Origin: Ascochyta rabiei
Lineage: Eukaryota > Ascomycota > Dothideomycetes > Pleosporales > Didymellaceae
Assembly (NCBI RefSeq): GCF_004011695.2
Contig: NC_082405.1
Coordinates: 1,054,001 to 1,118,000, forward strand
DNA: 64,000 nucleotides
Direction: 5' to 3'
Shown here: positions 52,384 to 63,676 of the stretch, in pieces
How the letters are laid out: every line of letters begins with the position of its first letter
Position numbering within the stretch: the first letter of the stretch is position 1
Notes under the pieces: generated by a model
Databases searched by the model: none
What the model was told of the DNA's origin: nothing
What the model saw: the letters and a program-made list of their open reading frames with translations, nothing else
Made by a program: the position numbers and the translations under genes

Positions 52384-54039
52384 CTATGTCAACCTCTTTC
52401 CCGCCAGCAAGCACACATTATGGATTTCTGGATTCTTCACATACCAGCCGTCATCAACTAAAGCCGCCTCCTTATCTCTCCAGTCGTCCATCTTCTCAGC
52501 CGACTTGAAGTCGAGATCGGCAAGCTTGGACGTAATATTGCCTTCGTGCAAAGGTACGACGACAAACAAAGAGCAATCTCGCAGAGTCATAGCAAGACGA
52601 AGATCATATACGAAGTTGAAGTCGTCACGGGGGTGTGCATAGCGCTGCAATATGCCTTCGGAGTCTAGGGTTGCCTGGAGCTTCTTCAGATGTAGGAGGA
52701 GCGTCCGGCCGTCGCCGGTGGTGAAGTATGCGACTACGTGGTCGACAAGGACTCCAAGGTTTGCTTGCTGATTCGAATTGGCATTTCCGTCCGTTTGGAA
52801 TTGCAGCGATAAGGAGTTCTCAGCCCAGCGTCGAATCCAGGCTATATCATCCTTGCAAGCTGGACTCTCGTTACTCAACCGTAACGGGCATATGTAGTCG
52901 TTAGGTACGCCTTTCCCCCGTGAGAACTGCAGAGCACAGGTCCGGCAACGTATTGCGTCCGGAGGTGCAGCTGGCGATTGTGCTAGCCACTTCGGCTTAA
53001 TCTCGAAAGTGATGTTTTGTCCTGCGACTGTAGACATATTGGGGAGCAGGATACCAAATTGGGCCGTACTACTCAGCAGCCGAATAGCCGGGACCAACTC
53101 TTTGAGTGCAGACATCGCTTTGTCGAGTAACACTACGGGAAGATGCGCCATGAGGTGCTTGTCGAGGTCGATCTCCTTGAGGGTTTGACAGGTGGCAGTC
53201 GATGCTGACGGCGAAACAAAGAGTGGCCGTACATCTGCCATGAAACCGTCGACAATCACTTCAGATCTCAAGCTCTTCGGCAGTCCTTTGCTAACTCTGA
53301 GCACCTTATCAGCGACCATGTGAGATGGGATTGCCGTTGCTGTGTTGCCTAAATCTCTGACCGCGACAAACAAGAAACCGCTTGCCGTATTATCATGATG
53401 ACCTGGCTGGATGCTGAACACTGCGTTGGCTGCCCCTTCATTCAGAGGTCCAAAGTTAATAAAGAATTGGTGCAAATCTTCGTCCCCTCTGCTTATGCAG
53501 CACAGAGCGCTCGGAACGTCAAGCGACCGAAAGATCTCCTTTTCGGCTTGTGTTAGTTCCACTGGGACCGACTTCTGGATATTGATTGTCAGAGGATCGG
53601 ATGAAAGGGGTTCTGACTGGACATGTGGCAGCAACGAATGAGACGGCTGACGTCCATGGCGGGCAGGGCCAGTCACATGCGGCTTGTAAGACACACCACC
53701 CGCAGGATGCAGTTCAAACTGGTGATGGGCAAGTAGATGGGCATTTGACAACCGAGTATGCAGGATTTCGAGATCAGAAAACTGAGATTCTCGCCGCGTT
53801 TGAGACGGCGCCGCTGACTCGGCTGGCAAGCTCTGGATAGACGTAAGACCGCCAGCCTGATACTCTAAATGAGCGTTGCTGGGTTGCGATGCTACAGCGC
53901 CTGCAGAGCGCGGATCAGGCTGCAGCCCGGACGATGGTGGTTCATGCATGTTGATGTCCGGTTTTGAGGCAGACCGCTCAGATTTGCGTGGCCTCAACAA
54001 GGTGCGAAACCTCTCAAGAATAGGTGAAGAGGGTGCCAT
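52384..54039 (-). CDS. IPK1: Inositol-pentakisphosphate 2-kinase (Ipk1)
   Basis: Single exon, 551 aa, longer than yeast Ipk1 because of a ~170-residue disordered N-terminal extension that starts ILERFRTLLRPRKSERS. The enzyme phosphorylates IP5 at position 2 to make phytate (IP6), which acts in mRNA export and phosphate signalling. The kinase core contains NEGAANAVFSI (nucleotide-binding N-lobe), LRVSKGLPKSL (cofactor Lys), FEIKPKWL (the family EIKPK motif) and CRTCALQFSRGKG with YICPLRLSN. The C-terminal part carries DFNFVYDLRLAMTLRDCSLFV, the Asp-containing motif near the end of the family. The long extension may be species-typical. No intron is needed. Confidence 0.9.
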   Translation of the reverse strand: MAPSSPILERFRTLLRPRKSERSASKPDINMHEPPSSGLQPDPRSAGAVASQPSNAHLEYQAGGLTSIQSLPAESAAPSQTRRESQFSDLEILHTRLSNAHLLAHHQFELHPAGGVSYKPHVTGPARHGRQPSHSLLPHVQSEPLSSDPLTINIQKSVPVELTQAEKEIFRSLDVPSALCCISRGDEDLHQFFINFGPLNEGAANAVFSIQPGHHDNTASGFLFVAVRDLGNTATAIPSHMVADKVLRVSKGLPKSLRSEVIVDGFMADVRPLFVSPSASTATCQTLKEIDLDKHLMAHLPVVLLDKAMSALKELVPAIRLLSSTAQFGILLPNMSTVAGQNITFEIKPKWLAQSPAAPPDAIRCRTCALQFSRGKGVPNDYICPLRLSNESPACKDDIAWIRRWAENSLSLQFQTDGNANSNQQANLGVLVDHVVAYFTTGDGRTLLLHLKKLQATLDSEGILQRYAHPRDDFNFVYDLRLAMTLRDCSLFVVVPLHEGNITSKLADLDFKSAEKMDDWRDKEAALVDDGWYVKNPEIHNVCLLAGKRLT

Positions 54040-54646
54040 GGTTGACGAGATTGAAGTCGTTGTGTGTCGTTCCAGGCAAGAGCATTGATGCAGCCGCAGC
54101 TCACTGAGGTTGAGCCGGTCGTGAGGTTCTGGGAAGCCGTGACGAAGGGCCAGGGGGGCAGCTTCGGAATGCGCAATGTGAAGTCCTAGGTCCAGGCGCC
54201 CCGTTTCTTGGTATGCTTATGTCGCAAGGTCTAAAGCTCGATCTTTCGATAGCTCTTGCTGTCCTCATACGATACTGTGCGCTGACTTGGTTGCAGCAAT
54301 GACGTCGCTCAGCCAAACGATGAGTGGTGACCTTCACAGCACCTGCGCCTGGACCGCTGCTGGCAGTGATAGGGGTCGGAAGCAGACAACAAGAGTTGTT
54401 CGTCCATGTTGTAACCTGTGCCGTTTCCGACCTGATTTTCGTGGCGCGCTCCCGTCGTTGGAGTCCCACGGTTCGTTCGTCCGGTCGCGATAACGTAAGC
54501 CCCAATAACCAATCAACGCGCGTCGAAGCTCCCTCTTTCACCGACGCGATCTCGCATCCCAACAAGCATCACCTCTTTGTGAAAACTAGAAGGATTGACA
54601 CGGTCTATTCCTTGGTAAAGTTCACTGCAATTGGATATCCGCCACG
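54040..54646. promoter_or_regulatory. Divergent promoter region of IPK1 and the DUF952 gene
   Basis: 607 bp between divergent starts. No TATA element, repeat or further gene is evident. Confidence 0.5.
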
Positions 54647-55045
54647 ATGCCAGCGCCATCGCCCCTCCCAACCTACCTCTACAAGATCCTCCCTTCCGCC
54701 CCACCATCACCCCTCCCCGACCGCCTGCCGCTCTCAGATCTGGACCGCCAAGATGGCTTCATCCACCTGTCTACATCTGAGCAGGTACCTGGTACTGCAG
54801 ACAGGTTCTTTGGTAACTTCACAGAGCTGTGGCTGCTGAGGCTCAAGTACAGCGTGCTCGAAGCAGGCACAGACGGAGATGGCAACGTCAATGCGGACAA
54901 CAAGGCGAGGATCCAATGGGACGAAGTCGGGCACGGTGCTTTTGCTCACTTCTACGGCGGTGACATGGGCAAGGGAAACGTGCAGGAGGCTATCAAGGTC
55001 GAGAAGAAGGGCACCTGGGCGGAGAGCTTGAAGCTTGAGTGGTGA
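54647..55045 (+). CDS. DUF952 family protein
   Basis: Single exon, 132 aa. The family signature is clear: LYKILPS near the start, DGFIHLSTSEQVPGTADRFF (about residues 36-55), then LWLLRLKYS and HFYGGDM in the second half. DUF952 proteins are small beta-rich proteins found in bacteria and fungi without assigned biochemical role; their fold has been compared with ADP-ribosyltransferase-like proteins. The His-containing HLST and the HFYGG segments are the usual conserved positions. No targeting signal is visible, so a cytosolic protein is expected. Confidence 0.92.
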   Translation: MPAPSPLPTYLYKILPSAPPSPLPDRLPLSDLDRQDGFIHLSTSEQVPGTADRFFGNFTELWLLRLKYSVLEAGTDGDGNVNADNKARIQWDEVGHGAFAHFYGGDMGKGNVQEAIKVEKKGTWAESLKLEW

Positions 55046-55219
55046 AGATGGTGAAGACAGCGAAGTACGTCGGCCGTTATCAGAGAAGCCTACCCTGAGG
55101 GCCCATATGGGACTACATGGCATATGCCCATGAGGAATAGCTCCAGGCAGATAAAACACCAGTCCGCTAAAGTAGCAGACGATGATATTCCCGTTCCTCG
55201 ACAACTTGGCGATATGTTT

Positions 55220-56227
55220 TCAGTCGTCTGTTTCTGATCTTTCCTCCGCATCCTCCTTTCTGTCTGTTTCCTGGTCTGGTTTCTTCTCTGCCCCCTTTCC
55301 ATGGGTTCGGTCTGCAGTCTTCGATGCTTCGTTCTCGATCGCTTCCTTCTGGCCTGTCGCTTCCATCTCTACTCCATCTCCTTCACCGTCCTTGACCCAA
55401 TAAACAACCATCCCATTCAAAGCATGCGGATGCATCTCGAAATCCCTCAATCTCACCGTGTCCCTCTTCGTCAACCACTTCTTACCCAGCTCATTACACT
55501 CTTCTAGCTTCTCCCTCTTCTCCTCGCTCTGTGCAAATGCCCCATAATCATCCAGAATCTCGTTGCCCACGTACAGCACGGGCTCCTTGCCCTTCAAGAA
55601 CATGGGGAGGAGTATGTACCAGTCGACAAACGGACTGAACACAAAGGAATGGGTCGTGATGTGAGATTCAATATCGTTGGTGCAGACGCCGACGTCGAGG
55701 AGAGAGAGGAACGTGCGGTCGAGGGGCGTGAAGGCTGGTTCTTGGGCGTAGAGTTTCACCTCCACATTGCTCTTCCGCACTGCAATCAGTCAGCACCACT
55801 CCGAGCTCAGACATGGAGTCGCGGTGGGGAGCTTACTGTGCGAGACGACGGACACGAACAAGACAAGCTGCCACATGGCTCTATGTCTGTGTTCCCAATC
55901 ACGACTGAAGCTGCCGATGCCGATGCACACGGCCTCTCTCACATCCCACTCCGTCTTTGCCAACACATCCTGCAAGTGCTGCGCACAGGCCGTAGCCTCC
56001 CATTTCTCGGTGCGGTGGTTGAAGTCGAGGAGCAGCTTTTCAGCTGTCAAGCCGTCTACAGTGGCCGCTGGCATTGCGCCGGCTTGCGATGCGTTGTGTC
56101 GAGGACCATTCCCCTTCCCTTTCCCCTTCGTGTTGCCCACCGTGAGGTTCGACAGCCCATGGGTAATGACTGTCCAGCCATCATCGGCCTCGACTTGTTG
56201 GCGCTTCACGCGTCCGCGGCCACCCAT
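55220..56227 (-). CDS. SRR1-like domain protein
   Basis: Two exons (56227..55837, 55780-proximal 55779..55220) with a 57-nt intron (GTAAGC...TGCAG) give 316 aa. The SRR1 core is visible: VREAVCIGIGSFSRDW (nucleotide-like glycine motif), RAMWQLVLFVSVVSH, then after the splice EVKLYAQEPAFTPLDRTFLSLLDVGV, SHITTHSFVFSPFVDWYILLPMFLKGKEPVLYVGN. SRR1 in plants affects circadian and light signalling; the yeast relative Ber1 is linked to microtubule and proteasome function; the biochemical activity is unclear. The C-terminus is charged and low-complexity (Lys, Glu, Asp). An upstream Lys/Gly-rich stretch (KGKGKGNG) is at about residue 36. Confidence 0.88.
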
Positions 56228-56783
56228 GTTCGAGATGGTGTAATCCGAAGATGCAAGGTAACCACCATTATTGATGAGTCATGCTCCGCTAGGGCATGCT
56301 CATGCTCACGGTATCACAACTGTTTGAGATCGGCGAGAAGGGCAGCGTCGGGACGCGTCGCTCGGGCACGCAAAAAATTTGGCGGGGTCGGTGGGGCAGA
56401 TCTCGGAATTCAGGAGTGGGTCTGCATCGACTTCTCATCCCTGCAAGCCTCCCAAGGAAGAATCCCATGTCGACGACTTCCGCGGGGTGGATCATGAGAA
56501 GTCTTCGTAGACGGGCCTTTCCTGTTTCTACCCGTTGACGGTGGTTCTAGGGTCAAAGAATCGTAGTCTCGCCACCCCAATCACTTAGCCAAACTGCTAA
56601 CGGCGAGTACGAGCCGGTAGCGTCTAATGTGGAACGTACTGCGATCGAGGTGCATAGGCGGTGTTTTGTTTCAGAGAGAAACGTTGGCATGACTATCATT
56701 GTGGGTATCATGCTGAGCAGCTGCTCAAAGCATTGGCATGAAGGAAAAAATCTACAGCATCCGCTTGATACATATACATCCAT
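56228..56783. other. Intergenic, 556 bp
   Basis: Promoter of the SRR1-like gene and 3' flank of the MFS transporter. Nothing else is seen. Confidence 0.55.
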
Positions 56784-58576
56784 CTAAAACATCTGCCTGT
56801 TCCTCATCTCAACGGGCAGGAACACCATCATCAAAGCCGAGAGCCAAATACCACCGGCGCCGAGCCAAAGGATACCCGAGCTTTGGTTGGCGAGCAATTG
56901 CGATCCGGCGTAGGGGGCGACGATACCTGCCAGACGGCCCAGGCAAGAGAGCATGCCACTGACACTACCGCGGTAGCTGGTGTCAAAGAGCTCGGGCGCA
57001 GAGGCGTAGAGGACGGCGTTGAAGTACTGGTACGCAACGTTAGCTGTTGCTGCAGGTGGCATTTGAGAAAAAACCTACAGTTTGCATGATGTACTCGAGC
57101 GCGTTAAGGCCAACGTATCCAGCAGTGTTCTCGACCTGCGTGTACATAGCCATGGCGAGACCTTGGCAGACAGCAGAGAACACGAGCGACCACTTCCTTC
57201 CTAGAAGAGGCAACTGTATGGAAGCCAGAGCGAGAGCAGCACCGATAATACCAGGCGAATAGATGATGAGGTATTGCTGATAGGTGTCTACGACAGACCC
57301 GCGGCCGTTGTCAACGTTGTTTCGCAGCAAGATGATAGGTAGGAAGGAACCTGCCAGGTTGAAAGACCAGTAATCGCCCATGTACGCAATACCGAGGAGT
57401 ACGAAGATGAGGCAGGAAAGCTTATTAGTGAAAATGCCCTTCAGACGAGCAATTTCTGTACCAAAGCCCTTGACAACCCGCTTGTTCTTTTCTGCTCGTG
57501 TGAGGTTGGTTGGCGCCTCTTGGTGCACGACTCCGTCCATGGCATCGATTGCGGCAAGGTGTTCAATAGTCAGGGTTGGAGGCGGTGCCCTATTGAACTT
57601 GGCGATCTTGTGCAATACCTCGATAGCCTCAGCTTCTCTGCCTCTGTTGAGTAAGAACTTGGGCGACTCGTGGAAGTGGAAGACGAAGTATCGTAGGCAG
57701 AAGATGACAAGAGTCATTACACCGAGGATGATGAGATTGTAGCGCCATCCCATGTTACTGTCAACAGTGCAGCATGGTTCTCCAGATGCAACAGCTCGGC
57801 AGGATGGCAGCTTGGGGTCACAACGCCACTTAGCGGCAGTGCCCAGAGCAATGGCAGACGCAGCAACCACACCGATTGGCTGCCACATGGACAGGAGAGC
57901 GACAAAGTAACGGCGGTTTTGAGGAAGGAACTCGAGAGCAATGGTCGCATCGATGGGAATGTTGCCTCCAAGACCGAGTGAAGCAAGTAAGTAGATTCCA
58001 CAGATGGCACCGTAGTTGAATTTAGGAGCAGCCTAGTATTTTGTTAGCAACTGATTCACGCAAGGTTATCCTTTCTGCATTGCTTACCAAGAGCAGTCCA
58101 AAGATCGAGGTGATCAAGCAGGTCAAGTTGAAAGCCCACTTCCTGCCAATGATATCGACCGCCAGTCCGAACCCAAGCGCACCGAGAGCGAGACCAGCAT
58201 TGGCGCATGCGAAAATGGTTCCAGTGTCCGCGTCAGCCACATTCATCTCTTGGTAGATGGCTGTTGAGACAAGCCCAACACCCTGCGACCAGGCCAGATC
58301 CAAGAAGTAACCGAAACCGCAGAGGAACCAGATACAGATCTGGTACCTTCCAAGACCGAACTTGTCAAGCTCGACATTGATGAGCGCGGCCTTCTTTTCG
58401 AAGGTGTTGAGAGGCTTTGCCGCTGTGCCGCGAAGGATCGCGCCTATCGAGAGGTCCTCAGAGGAGGCTGTCTCCAAGTCGTTGTAAATAGGAACCTGGA
58501 CCCCATCACGAGGATGAACCACTGCGCCTTTCTTCTCGTCCCCGTGGGTAAATTCGCCGGAGTTGTGAGACGCCAT
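56784..58576 (-). CDS. Major facilitator superfamily transporter (SV2/phosphate-symporter-like)
   Basis: Three exons (58576..58088, 58032..57079, 57026..56784) give 561 aa; the introns are 55 nt (GTAAGC...CTAG, branch GCTAAC) and 52 nt (GTAGGT...CCAG, branch GCTAAC). About 12 hydrophobic segments are visible. The first is WFLCGFGYFLDLAWSQGVGLV, followed by the MFS loop GLAVDIIGRKWAFNL; GGNIPIDATIALEFLPQNRR lies between segments 4 and 5. A long central loop (FNRAPPPTLTIEHLAAIDAM...) separates the halves, and the second half contains LLGRKWSLVFSAV and SYRGSVSGMLSCLGRL. The central GGNxPxD and E-[FL]-LP residues are shared with SV2, PHS and glycerophosphodiester (Git1) carriers. The substrate cannot be assigned from sequence alone. 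An N-terminal extension of 10 codons is possible. Confidence 0.92.
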
Positions 58577-59499
58577 TGTGAGCCTCAATGCAAGGGAGAG
58601 AGTCACAACAATGAGGTGAGGTGAGTCGCGTGTGTTTGGTTGCGCAGGACCGCACAGCTGGGTATTATACTTGCACCCTGTATGAGCAGGGCAACCGTTC
58701 TCTAGCCCTGCTAGCCGCGGAGCTCACGCGTACGGATCTACGCGATAGCAGCTTTGGCGTGGTTGTTGGTTAGACTAGATCCTACAGCTTACCCCCGAAG
58801 ACGGCAGGCGTGATCCTGATTGGTCGCCATCACAGTCGTGACGACAGCGAGCAACGCATCTAACGCAAAGCCACATGGTTTTGTCTGTTCGAAAGCAGTC
58901 GGCTTGCCCGTGCCGTGGCGCAGAAAGAGTTTGCACGACTAAAGAACGATTACGGCATTAGCTAGACTGGATTCGACGTTCGCCTTAGGACAAGAGGCAT
59001 AGCACACAAGGAATGCACTGGTGACGGGAACGGCTACTGAGCGGCAGACGCGCACTATTGGGTACTGCTCGGCACTCAGCTTTGCCATCGTCTTTGGACT
59101 AGGCACCATGTACTAAAAGGTCACATGTTGTCCACTCTTCACCTGAGGCTGTCTTGGCTGTAAACAGTAAAGTCGAGAGTGTGGCGAATACAACCGAATA
59201 CATCGCTAGACAGCACTGTTACCTCCTTGCCCTTTCTGAGTCGCTCTGACCATGCGTGATGAGGTATGTCGTCCCAAGGTGGACGGTAATTATACCGCAC
59301 TACACGCCCGAAAACGCGGTACCCTTGTCGTGATCTTCCCGTTGCATGTACACACAACGCGCCACATGGTCACAAATGCATGACATCAGCTATAACGGGC
59401 ACGAGCAACTGCTGGCTCTCCATATGGTTGAGGACATGAATGCTGTGACATGAGACAAACGTTCATTGCAAACACATTGCGAAGCACGATACATGGCGT
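58577..59499. other. Intergenic, 923 bp
   Basis: Promoter of the MFS gene plus the 3' flank of the next gene. No coding region, RNA gene or repeat is recognised. Confidence 0.55.
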
Positions 59500-60660
59500 T
59501 TACTTCTTCCGCCCACCTTTCGTATTCTTCGGTGGGGCTGTCCTTGCTTGGCTTGCTGCCGTTGGCGCATCAAACGTCCGTGTTGCTCGTTTCTTTGAGG
59601 GTTTTGTAGAAGCTTCCACTTCGTCATCGTCGCATGTCTTCCGCTTAAGAGCAGATGTGTTTTGTGGGCGACTCTTCGTCACCGTTTGGCTAGCCTTGAG
59701 GGTCCTGCTCGATGCGCGTGTACCAGTTTCCTCGTTCGGGAGTGTTGGAGGTTGCCTGACGCTGTGGATCGTGGTCGTTGAGCTGGGTGCACTCGCGGGA
59801 GGCTCCGTACCGCTGTTGCGCTGTTGGGCTACCCATGAGAGTAGATTTGCTTCTGCCGCGGAATCTTCCTCGTCACCTGCCTCACCATGATCGAGCATAG
59901 CATCAGCCATTTCGCCTGCTATATCGTCCCCTGCGTCTTTGCCTGCGGCCATTCTCATGGCAAAGTCTAGCAGCTGCTGTGGATCCATACCGCTCAGTGG
60001 ACCACCGGCTTCTGCGAGTCGACTCTGCAGTACAGCCATGAGGGCCCCTGGATCAATGTCGGTCTCGTCCTCGGGTGCACCTTCGTCTTCGACGTCAATT
60101 TCACAAGGGGGCGACGCGGGTTCTACAGTGCTAGTGCCTTCCGCTATACTTTCTGGTTCTCGGGCAGCTTGTACGGGTGGTGATTGCGGCGATGGCCCAC
60201 GAGCCCACAGTGGTGTGTCTCGGAGCTTCTTCCTCCAATCTCGAAGCACGGTGTATGTCTGAGCGTCGTCGCCTAGGAGCTTAGGCTGTAGCCCTCGATC
60301 AGTCTGCGAGCGCCAAACAATAGGCGCCATCCCCAAGGCCGATGCCTCTGTGTCTCCCAGCGAACGCTGCCTCTTCTTACTGCCGGTAGGCTTGACGTGG
60401 CGCTTCCTCTTCTCGCCTGTCTTTGCGCCTTTGAGACTGTGGGTCTGGAATGCGGCATCATCGTAGCCGTCTGACGCATATTCGAGGTCGTTGAAATAGT
60501 CAAATCGATCCCAGTCCTCGGCAGCATCTTCGTCCGCATACGTGGTAGGCGGAGGTGAAGCGACAGCGTGCTCTGCCAAGTCATCAGCCGCCATGAACTC
60601 TTCCTCGACGTAGAACCACTCCTCTCCATCGTCGGAATAGTCGTCGCCGTAGTCGCTCAT
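59500..60660 (-). CDS. Acidic disordered hypothetical protein with basic C-terminus (nuclear-type)
   Basis: Single exon, 386 aa, start MSDYGDDYSDDGEEWFYVEEEF; an in-frame ATG 16 codons upstream exists but looks untranslated. The N-terminus is highly acidic with aromatic residues. A basic RKRHVKPTGSKKRQR cluster (about residue 85-100) looks like a nuclear localisation signal. A possible folded element is IVWRSQTDRGLQPKLLGDDAQTYTVLRDWRKKL. A middle acidic region contains DIDPGALMAVLQSRLAEAGGPLSGMDPQQLLDFAMRM and SAAEANLLSWVAQQ. The C-terminus is Lys/Arg-rich (KGGRKK). Composition is that of a chromatin or ribosome-biogenesis accessory protein; the family is unknown to me and no enzymatic motif is visible. 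Confidence 0.8.
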   Translation of the reverse strand: MSDYGDDYSDDGEEWFYVEEEFMAADDLAEHAVASPPPTTYADEDAAEDWDRFDYFNDLEYASDGYDDAAFQTHSLKGAKTGEKRKRHVKPTGSKKRQRSLGDTEASALGMAPIVWRSQTDRGLQPKLLGDDAQTYTVLRDWRKKLRDTPLWARGPSPQSPPVQAAREPESIAEGTSTVEPASPPCEIDVEDEGAPEDETDIDPGALMAVLQSRLAEAGGPLSGMDPQQLLDFAMRMAAGKDAGDDIAGEMADAMLDHGEAGDEEDSAAEANLLSWVAQQRNSGTEPPASAPSSTTTIHSVRQPPTLPNEETGTRASSRTLKASQTVTKSRPQNTSALKRKTCDDDEVEASTKPSKKRATRTFDAPTAASQARTAPPKNTKGGRKK

Positions 60661-61347
60661 AGTGGGCTTCGTGCAGCGGGCTGCATGCGGTAGAGTTTGT
60701 GGTCGCACAAACGGCGAGATGCGTACGCAAGCGGCTGGTAGTCGATGCGGCGGAGGGTGGTCGAGATTGCGGCGTCACCGTTGTTTGTGATAGTAGGTCT
60801 CGAAATGCAGTGGAGCCGGGGATGTTATTGTCAAGTGGATGAGAGTGAGAATGAGAATGAGAGTGAGTGTGAGGATGGAGGATGAGGATGAGGATGAGAG
60901 TGAGAGTGAGAGTGAGGATGAGAATGAGGATGAGAATGAGAATGAGAACGAGAATGAGAATGCGCGACCGTGTGTAAGGGAGTGGAAAACCAACAGAACA
61001 GGCAGGGTCTCGCTGCTCCATCATACGCGCAGCATCTGAGTAAGCAGCGTGCAGCATGCAGCTTGCAGCGTGCAGCGCGCAAATGCATCACTACCTTCAC
61101 CCTCACCTTCAACTCATGCCCAGTTGGGCGGTCGGTCGGTCTGCTCCGAGTATCCTTGCAGTGGCCTCGAGCGTGTCGCACAGCGTGCACACCCAGCTGG
61201 CTCGGTACCGGTAAGTCGCGGGTTAAGCTCGAGAAGAAGCCGCGGCATACCCAATACCCCAGCTTTCCACCCCCACGCATGCACAACAATGTTATTTTAT
61301 AGCTTCTAATCGAACTCACTTCACTTCTCATAACTCCTGCCGTGACC
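60661..61347. other. Divergent promoter region with minisatellites
   Basis: 687 bp between the acidic orphan and MCCA. It contains the GARTGA repeat and a GCAGC-type repeat at about 61044-61079, and no gene. Confidence 0.65.
60839..60962. repeat. GARTGA hexamer minisatellite
   Basis: About 20 tandem units of GAGTGA, GAATGA or GATGAG. Length is a multiple of the codon size, so it gives long Ser/Glu or Phe/Ser ORFs on both strands that are not genes. Confidence 0.9.
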
Positions 61348-63676
61348 ATGCGTGCTCTCCGAAAATCGTCTCATCTCTCGCGCCAGCTCGTAGCTGCCAA
61401 TGGCGCCCGCTTCCACTCCACAACTGCACCGGCTGCCAAAGCGCTTACCTCCGTCCTGATCGCCAATCGCGGAGAAATCGCGCTGTACGAATCTCAGTCT
61501 CGTCCAGTGTATCTTGCTAATACACCTCAGCCGCGTCGGCCGCACAGCCTCAGAGTATGGCGTGCGGACAACAACCCTCTACACAGACCCAGATGCTCGT
61601 TCACAACACGCTCTTAGCTCGCCTTTCGCCGTGAACCTCGGCGACCCTTCCGCATACCTAGACGGTGACAGGATTATACAGATTGCGAAAGAGCAAGGCT
61701 GTCAGGGTATACATCCAGGCTATGGCTTTGTACGATCAACCAGACATCAAGCATGGCGTGGAGGCTAACAAAGTGCAGTTGAGTGAGAACCCACACTTTG
61801 CAAAGAAATGCACAGAAGCCGGTATCACCTTCATCGGGCCACCAGCTCAGGCTATTGAAGCCATGGGCAGCAAGAGGTAAGCATAGCACCTTTCGCAGCG
61901 ACCGGACTAGCTGACAAGCCCTCAGTGAATCCAAGAACATCATGACCAAGGCTGGCGTTCCATGTGTACCAGGTTACCATGGTGCCGAACAAGACCCCGA
62001 ACATCTGAAGAGCGAAGCAGCAAAGATCGGCTACCCTGTCCTTCTTAAAGCAGTCAAAGGTGGAGGTGGTAAAGGGATGCGAATCGTCAACACGGAGCAG
62101 GACTTCTTCGACCAGCTTTCATCAGCCAAGGGCGAGGCTCGCAACTCATTCGGCGACGAGGTCATGCTCGTAGAGAAGTACATCACAACACCGCGACACA
62201 TCGAAGTACAGGTCTTTGCGGACAGTCATGGAAACTGTGTTGCGCTTGGTGAGCGTGACTGCAGTATTCAGCGACGACACCAGAAGATCTTAGAGGAATC
62301 ACCGGCACCACATTTGCCAGAAGACATTCGTCAAGATCTCTGGGAGAAAGCGAGGCAAGCTGCTCTCGCAGTTGGGTACGAGGGTGCTGGTACAGTCGAG
62401 TTCATCTTCGACAACGACACCGGCGAATTCTTCTTCATGGAGATGAACACTCGTCTACAAGTTGAGCACCCCGTCACCGAGATGGTCACTGGTACAGATC
62501 TGGTCCACTGGCAACTCATCGTAGCAGAAGGCGGTCGCCTCCCACTCACACAGCAAGAGATCGAACAAAGGATAAAGGAACGGGGCCACGCCATCGAGGC
62601 TCGTATCTACGCCGAGAATCCTGACATGAACTTTATCCCAGACTCTGGGCTACTGCTCCATCTGCGCACACCAATACCAACACCTACAGTACGCATAGAC
62701 TCCGGGTTCGTTGCTGGAGATGAAGTCTCATCACACTACGACCCCATGATCTCAAAACTTATTGTCCAGGGCCCTACTCGAGAAGCTGCAATCCAGAAGC
62801 TTAAAACCGCTCTCGAACAATACGAAGTCGCTGGTCCTATCACAAATATTGAGTTCATCAAGAAGATGTGCATGAGTCCCGACTTCGTCGCTGGCTCCGT
62901 CGAAACCGGCTACATCCAGAAACACCACGCCGAGCTCTTCACGCCCATTCCTCCTGCGCCAGAAGTCTTTGGACAAGCTGCGCTCGGTCTTGCGCTTCAG
63001 CAGGTCTCCTCGAGCAGATCTGATCCCTTCTCCGGCCCACCAATCTCCGCCGCTGGCTTCGGTCTTGGCTTCCAGCAGCGCAAGTTCGATCTAGTGGAGA
63101 CGCCCGCGGACGGCAAAGGTGATGTGACAAGCACACCCGTCACCATCCGCCAAACTGCACCGTCCAAATTCGACATCACCGTTGGCTCGGAAACATACGC
63201 CGACGTGACAAGCACCTTCAGTCCCTCGAGCAACATACTCACAACATACTATCCCCACACACGCCTCTCCACAACGTTCATTCGCGACGAGGATCGCCTG
63301 ACCTTGTTCCAGCAAGGCAAACAATACCGCCTACAGCTTGCAATGCCTAAGTGGGCCGAGAAAGCTCTCGGGATCAAGGACGTAACAAACAGCGTACTAG
63401 CGCCCATGCCTTGTAAAGTCCTTCGTGTAGAAATCGAGGAAGGACAGGAAGTGAAGAAGGACCAACCGCTTGTTGTCATTGAGAGTATGAAGATGGAAAC
63501 TGTGATTCGGAGTCCGATGGATGGCGTCATCAAGAAGATCATACATGGCAAAGGGGTAAGCAATTCCCAGTCCTTCTCATTGTAGTTGCGAAGACGAAAG
63601 CTAACGTGTGTTGCAGGATCTTTGTAAGGCTGGGACGGCACTTGTCGAGTTTGAGGAAGTCGAAGCAGCTTCGTAA
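61348..63676 (+). CDS. mccA: 3-methylcrotonyl-CoA carboxylase, biotin-containing alpha subunit, mitochondrial
   Basis: Five exons (61348..61484, 61531..61729, 61779..61876, 61926..63555, 63617..63676) give 707 aa. With its beta subunit it carboxylates 3-methylcrotonyl-CoA in leucine catabolism in the mitochondrial matrix. The N-terminus [20 protein letters not shown] is a targeting peptide. Biotin-carboxylase motifs are [39 protein letters not shown] and the ATP-grasp glycine loop [31 protein letters not shown] and [17 protein letters not shown] follow. The C-terminal biotinyl domain has the target Lys667 in ESMKMET. Introns are 46, 49, 49 and 61 nt; the first three restore invariant motifs. 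MCC fits the length better than pyruvate carboxylase; propionyl-CoA carboxylase alpha is the main alternative. Confidence 0.94.

Noticed and set aside
60831..61349. ORFs rich in Ser/His/Pro and Ser/Phe repeats
   Set aside because: Direct products of the GARTGA array in different frames.
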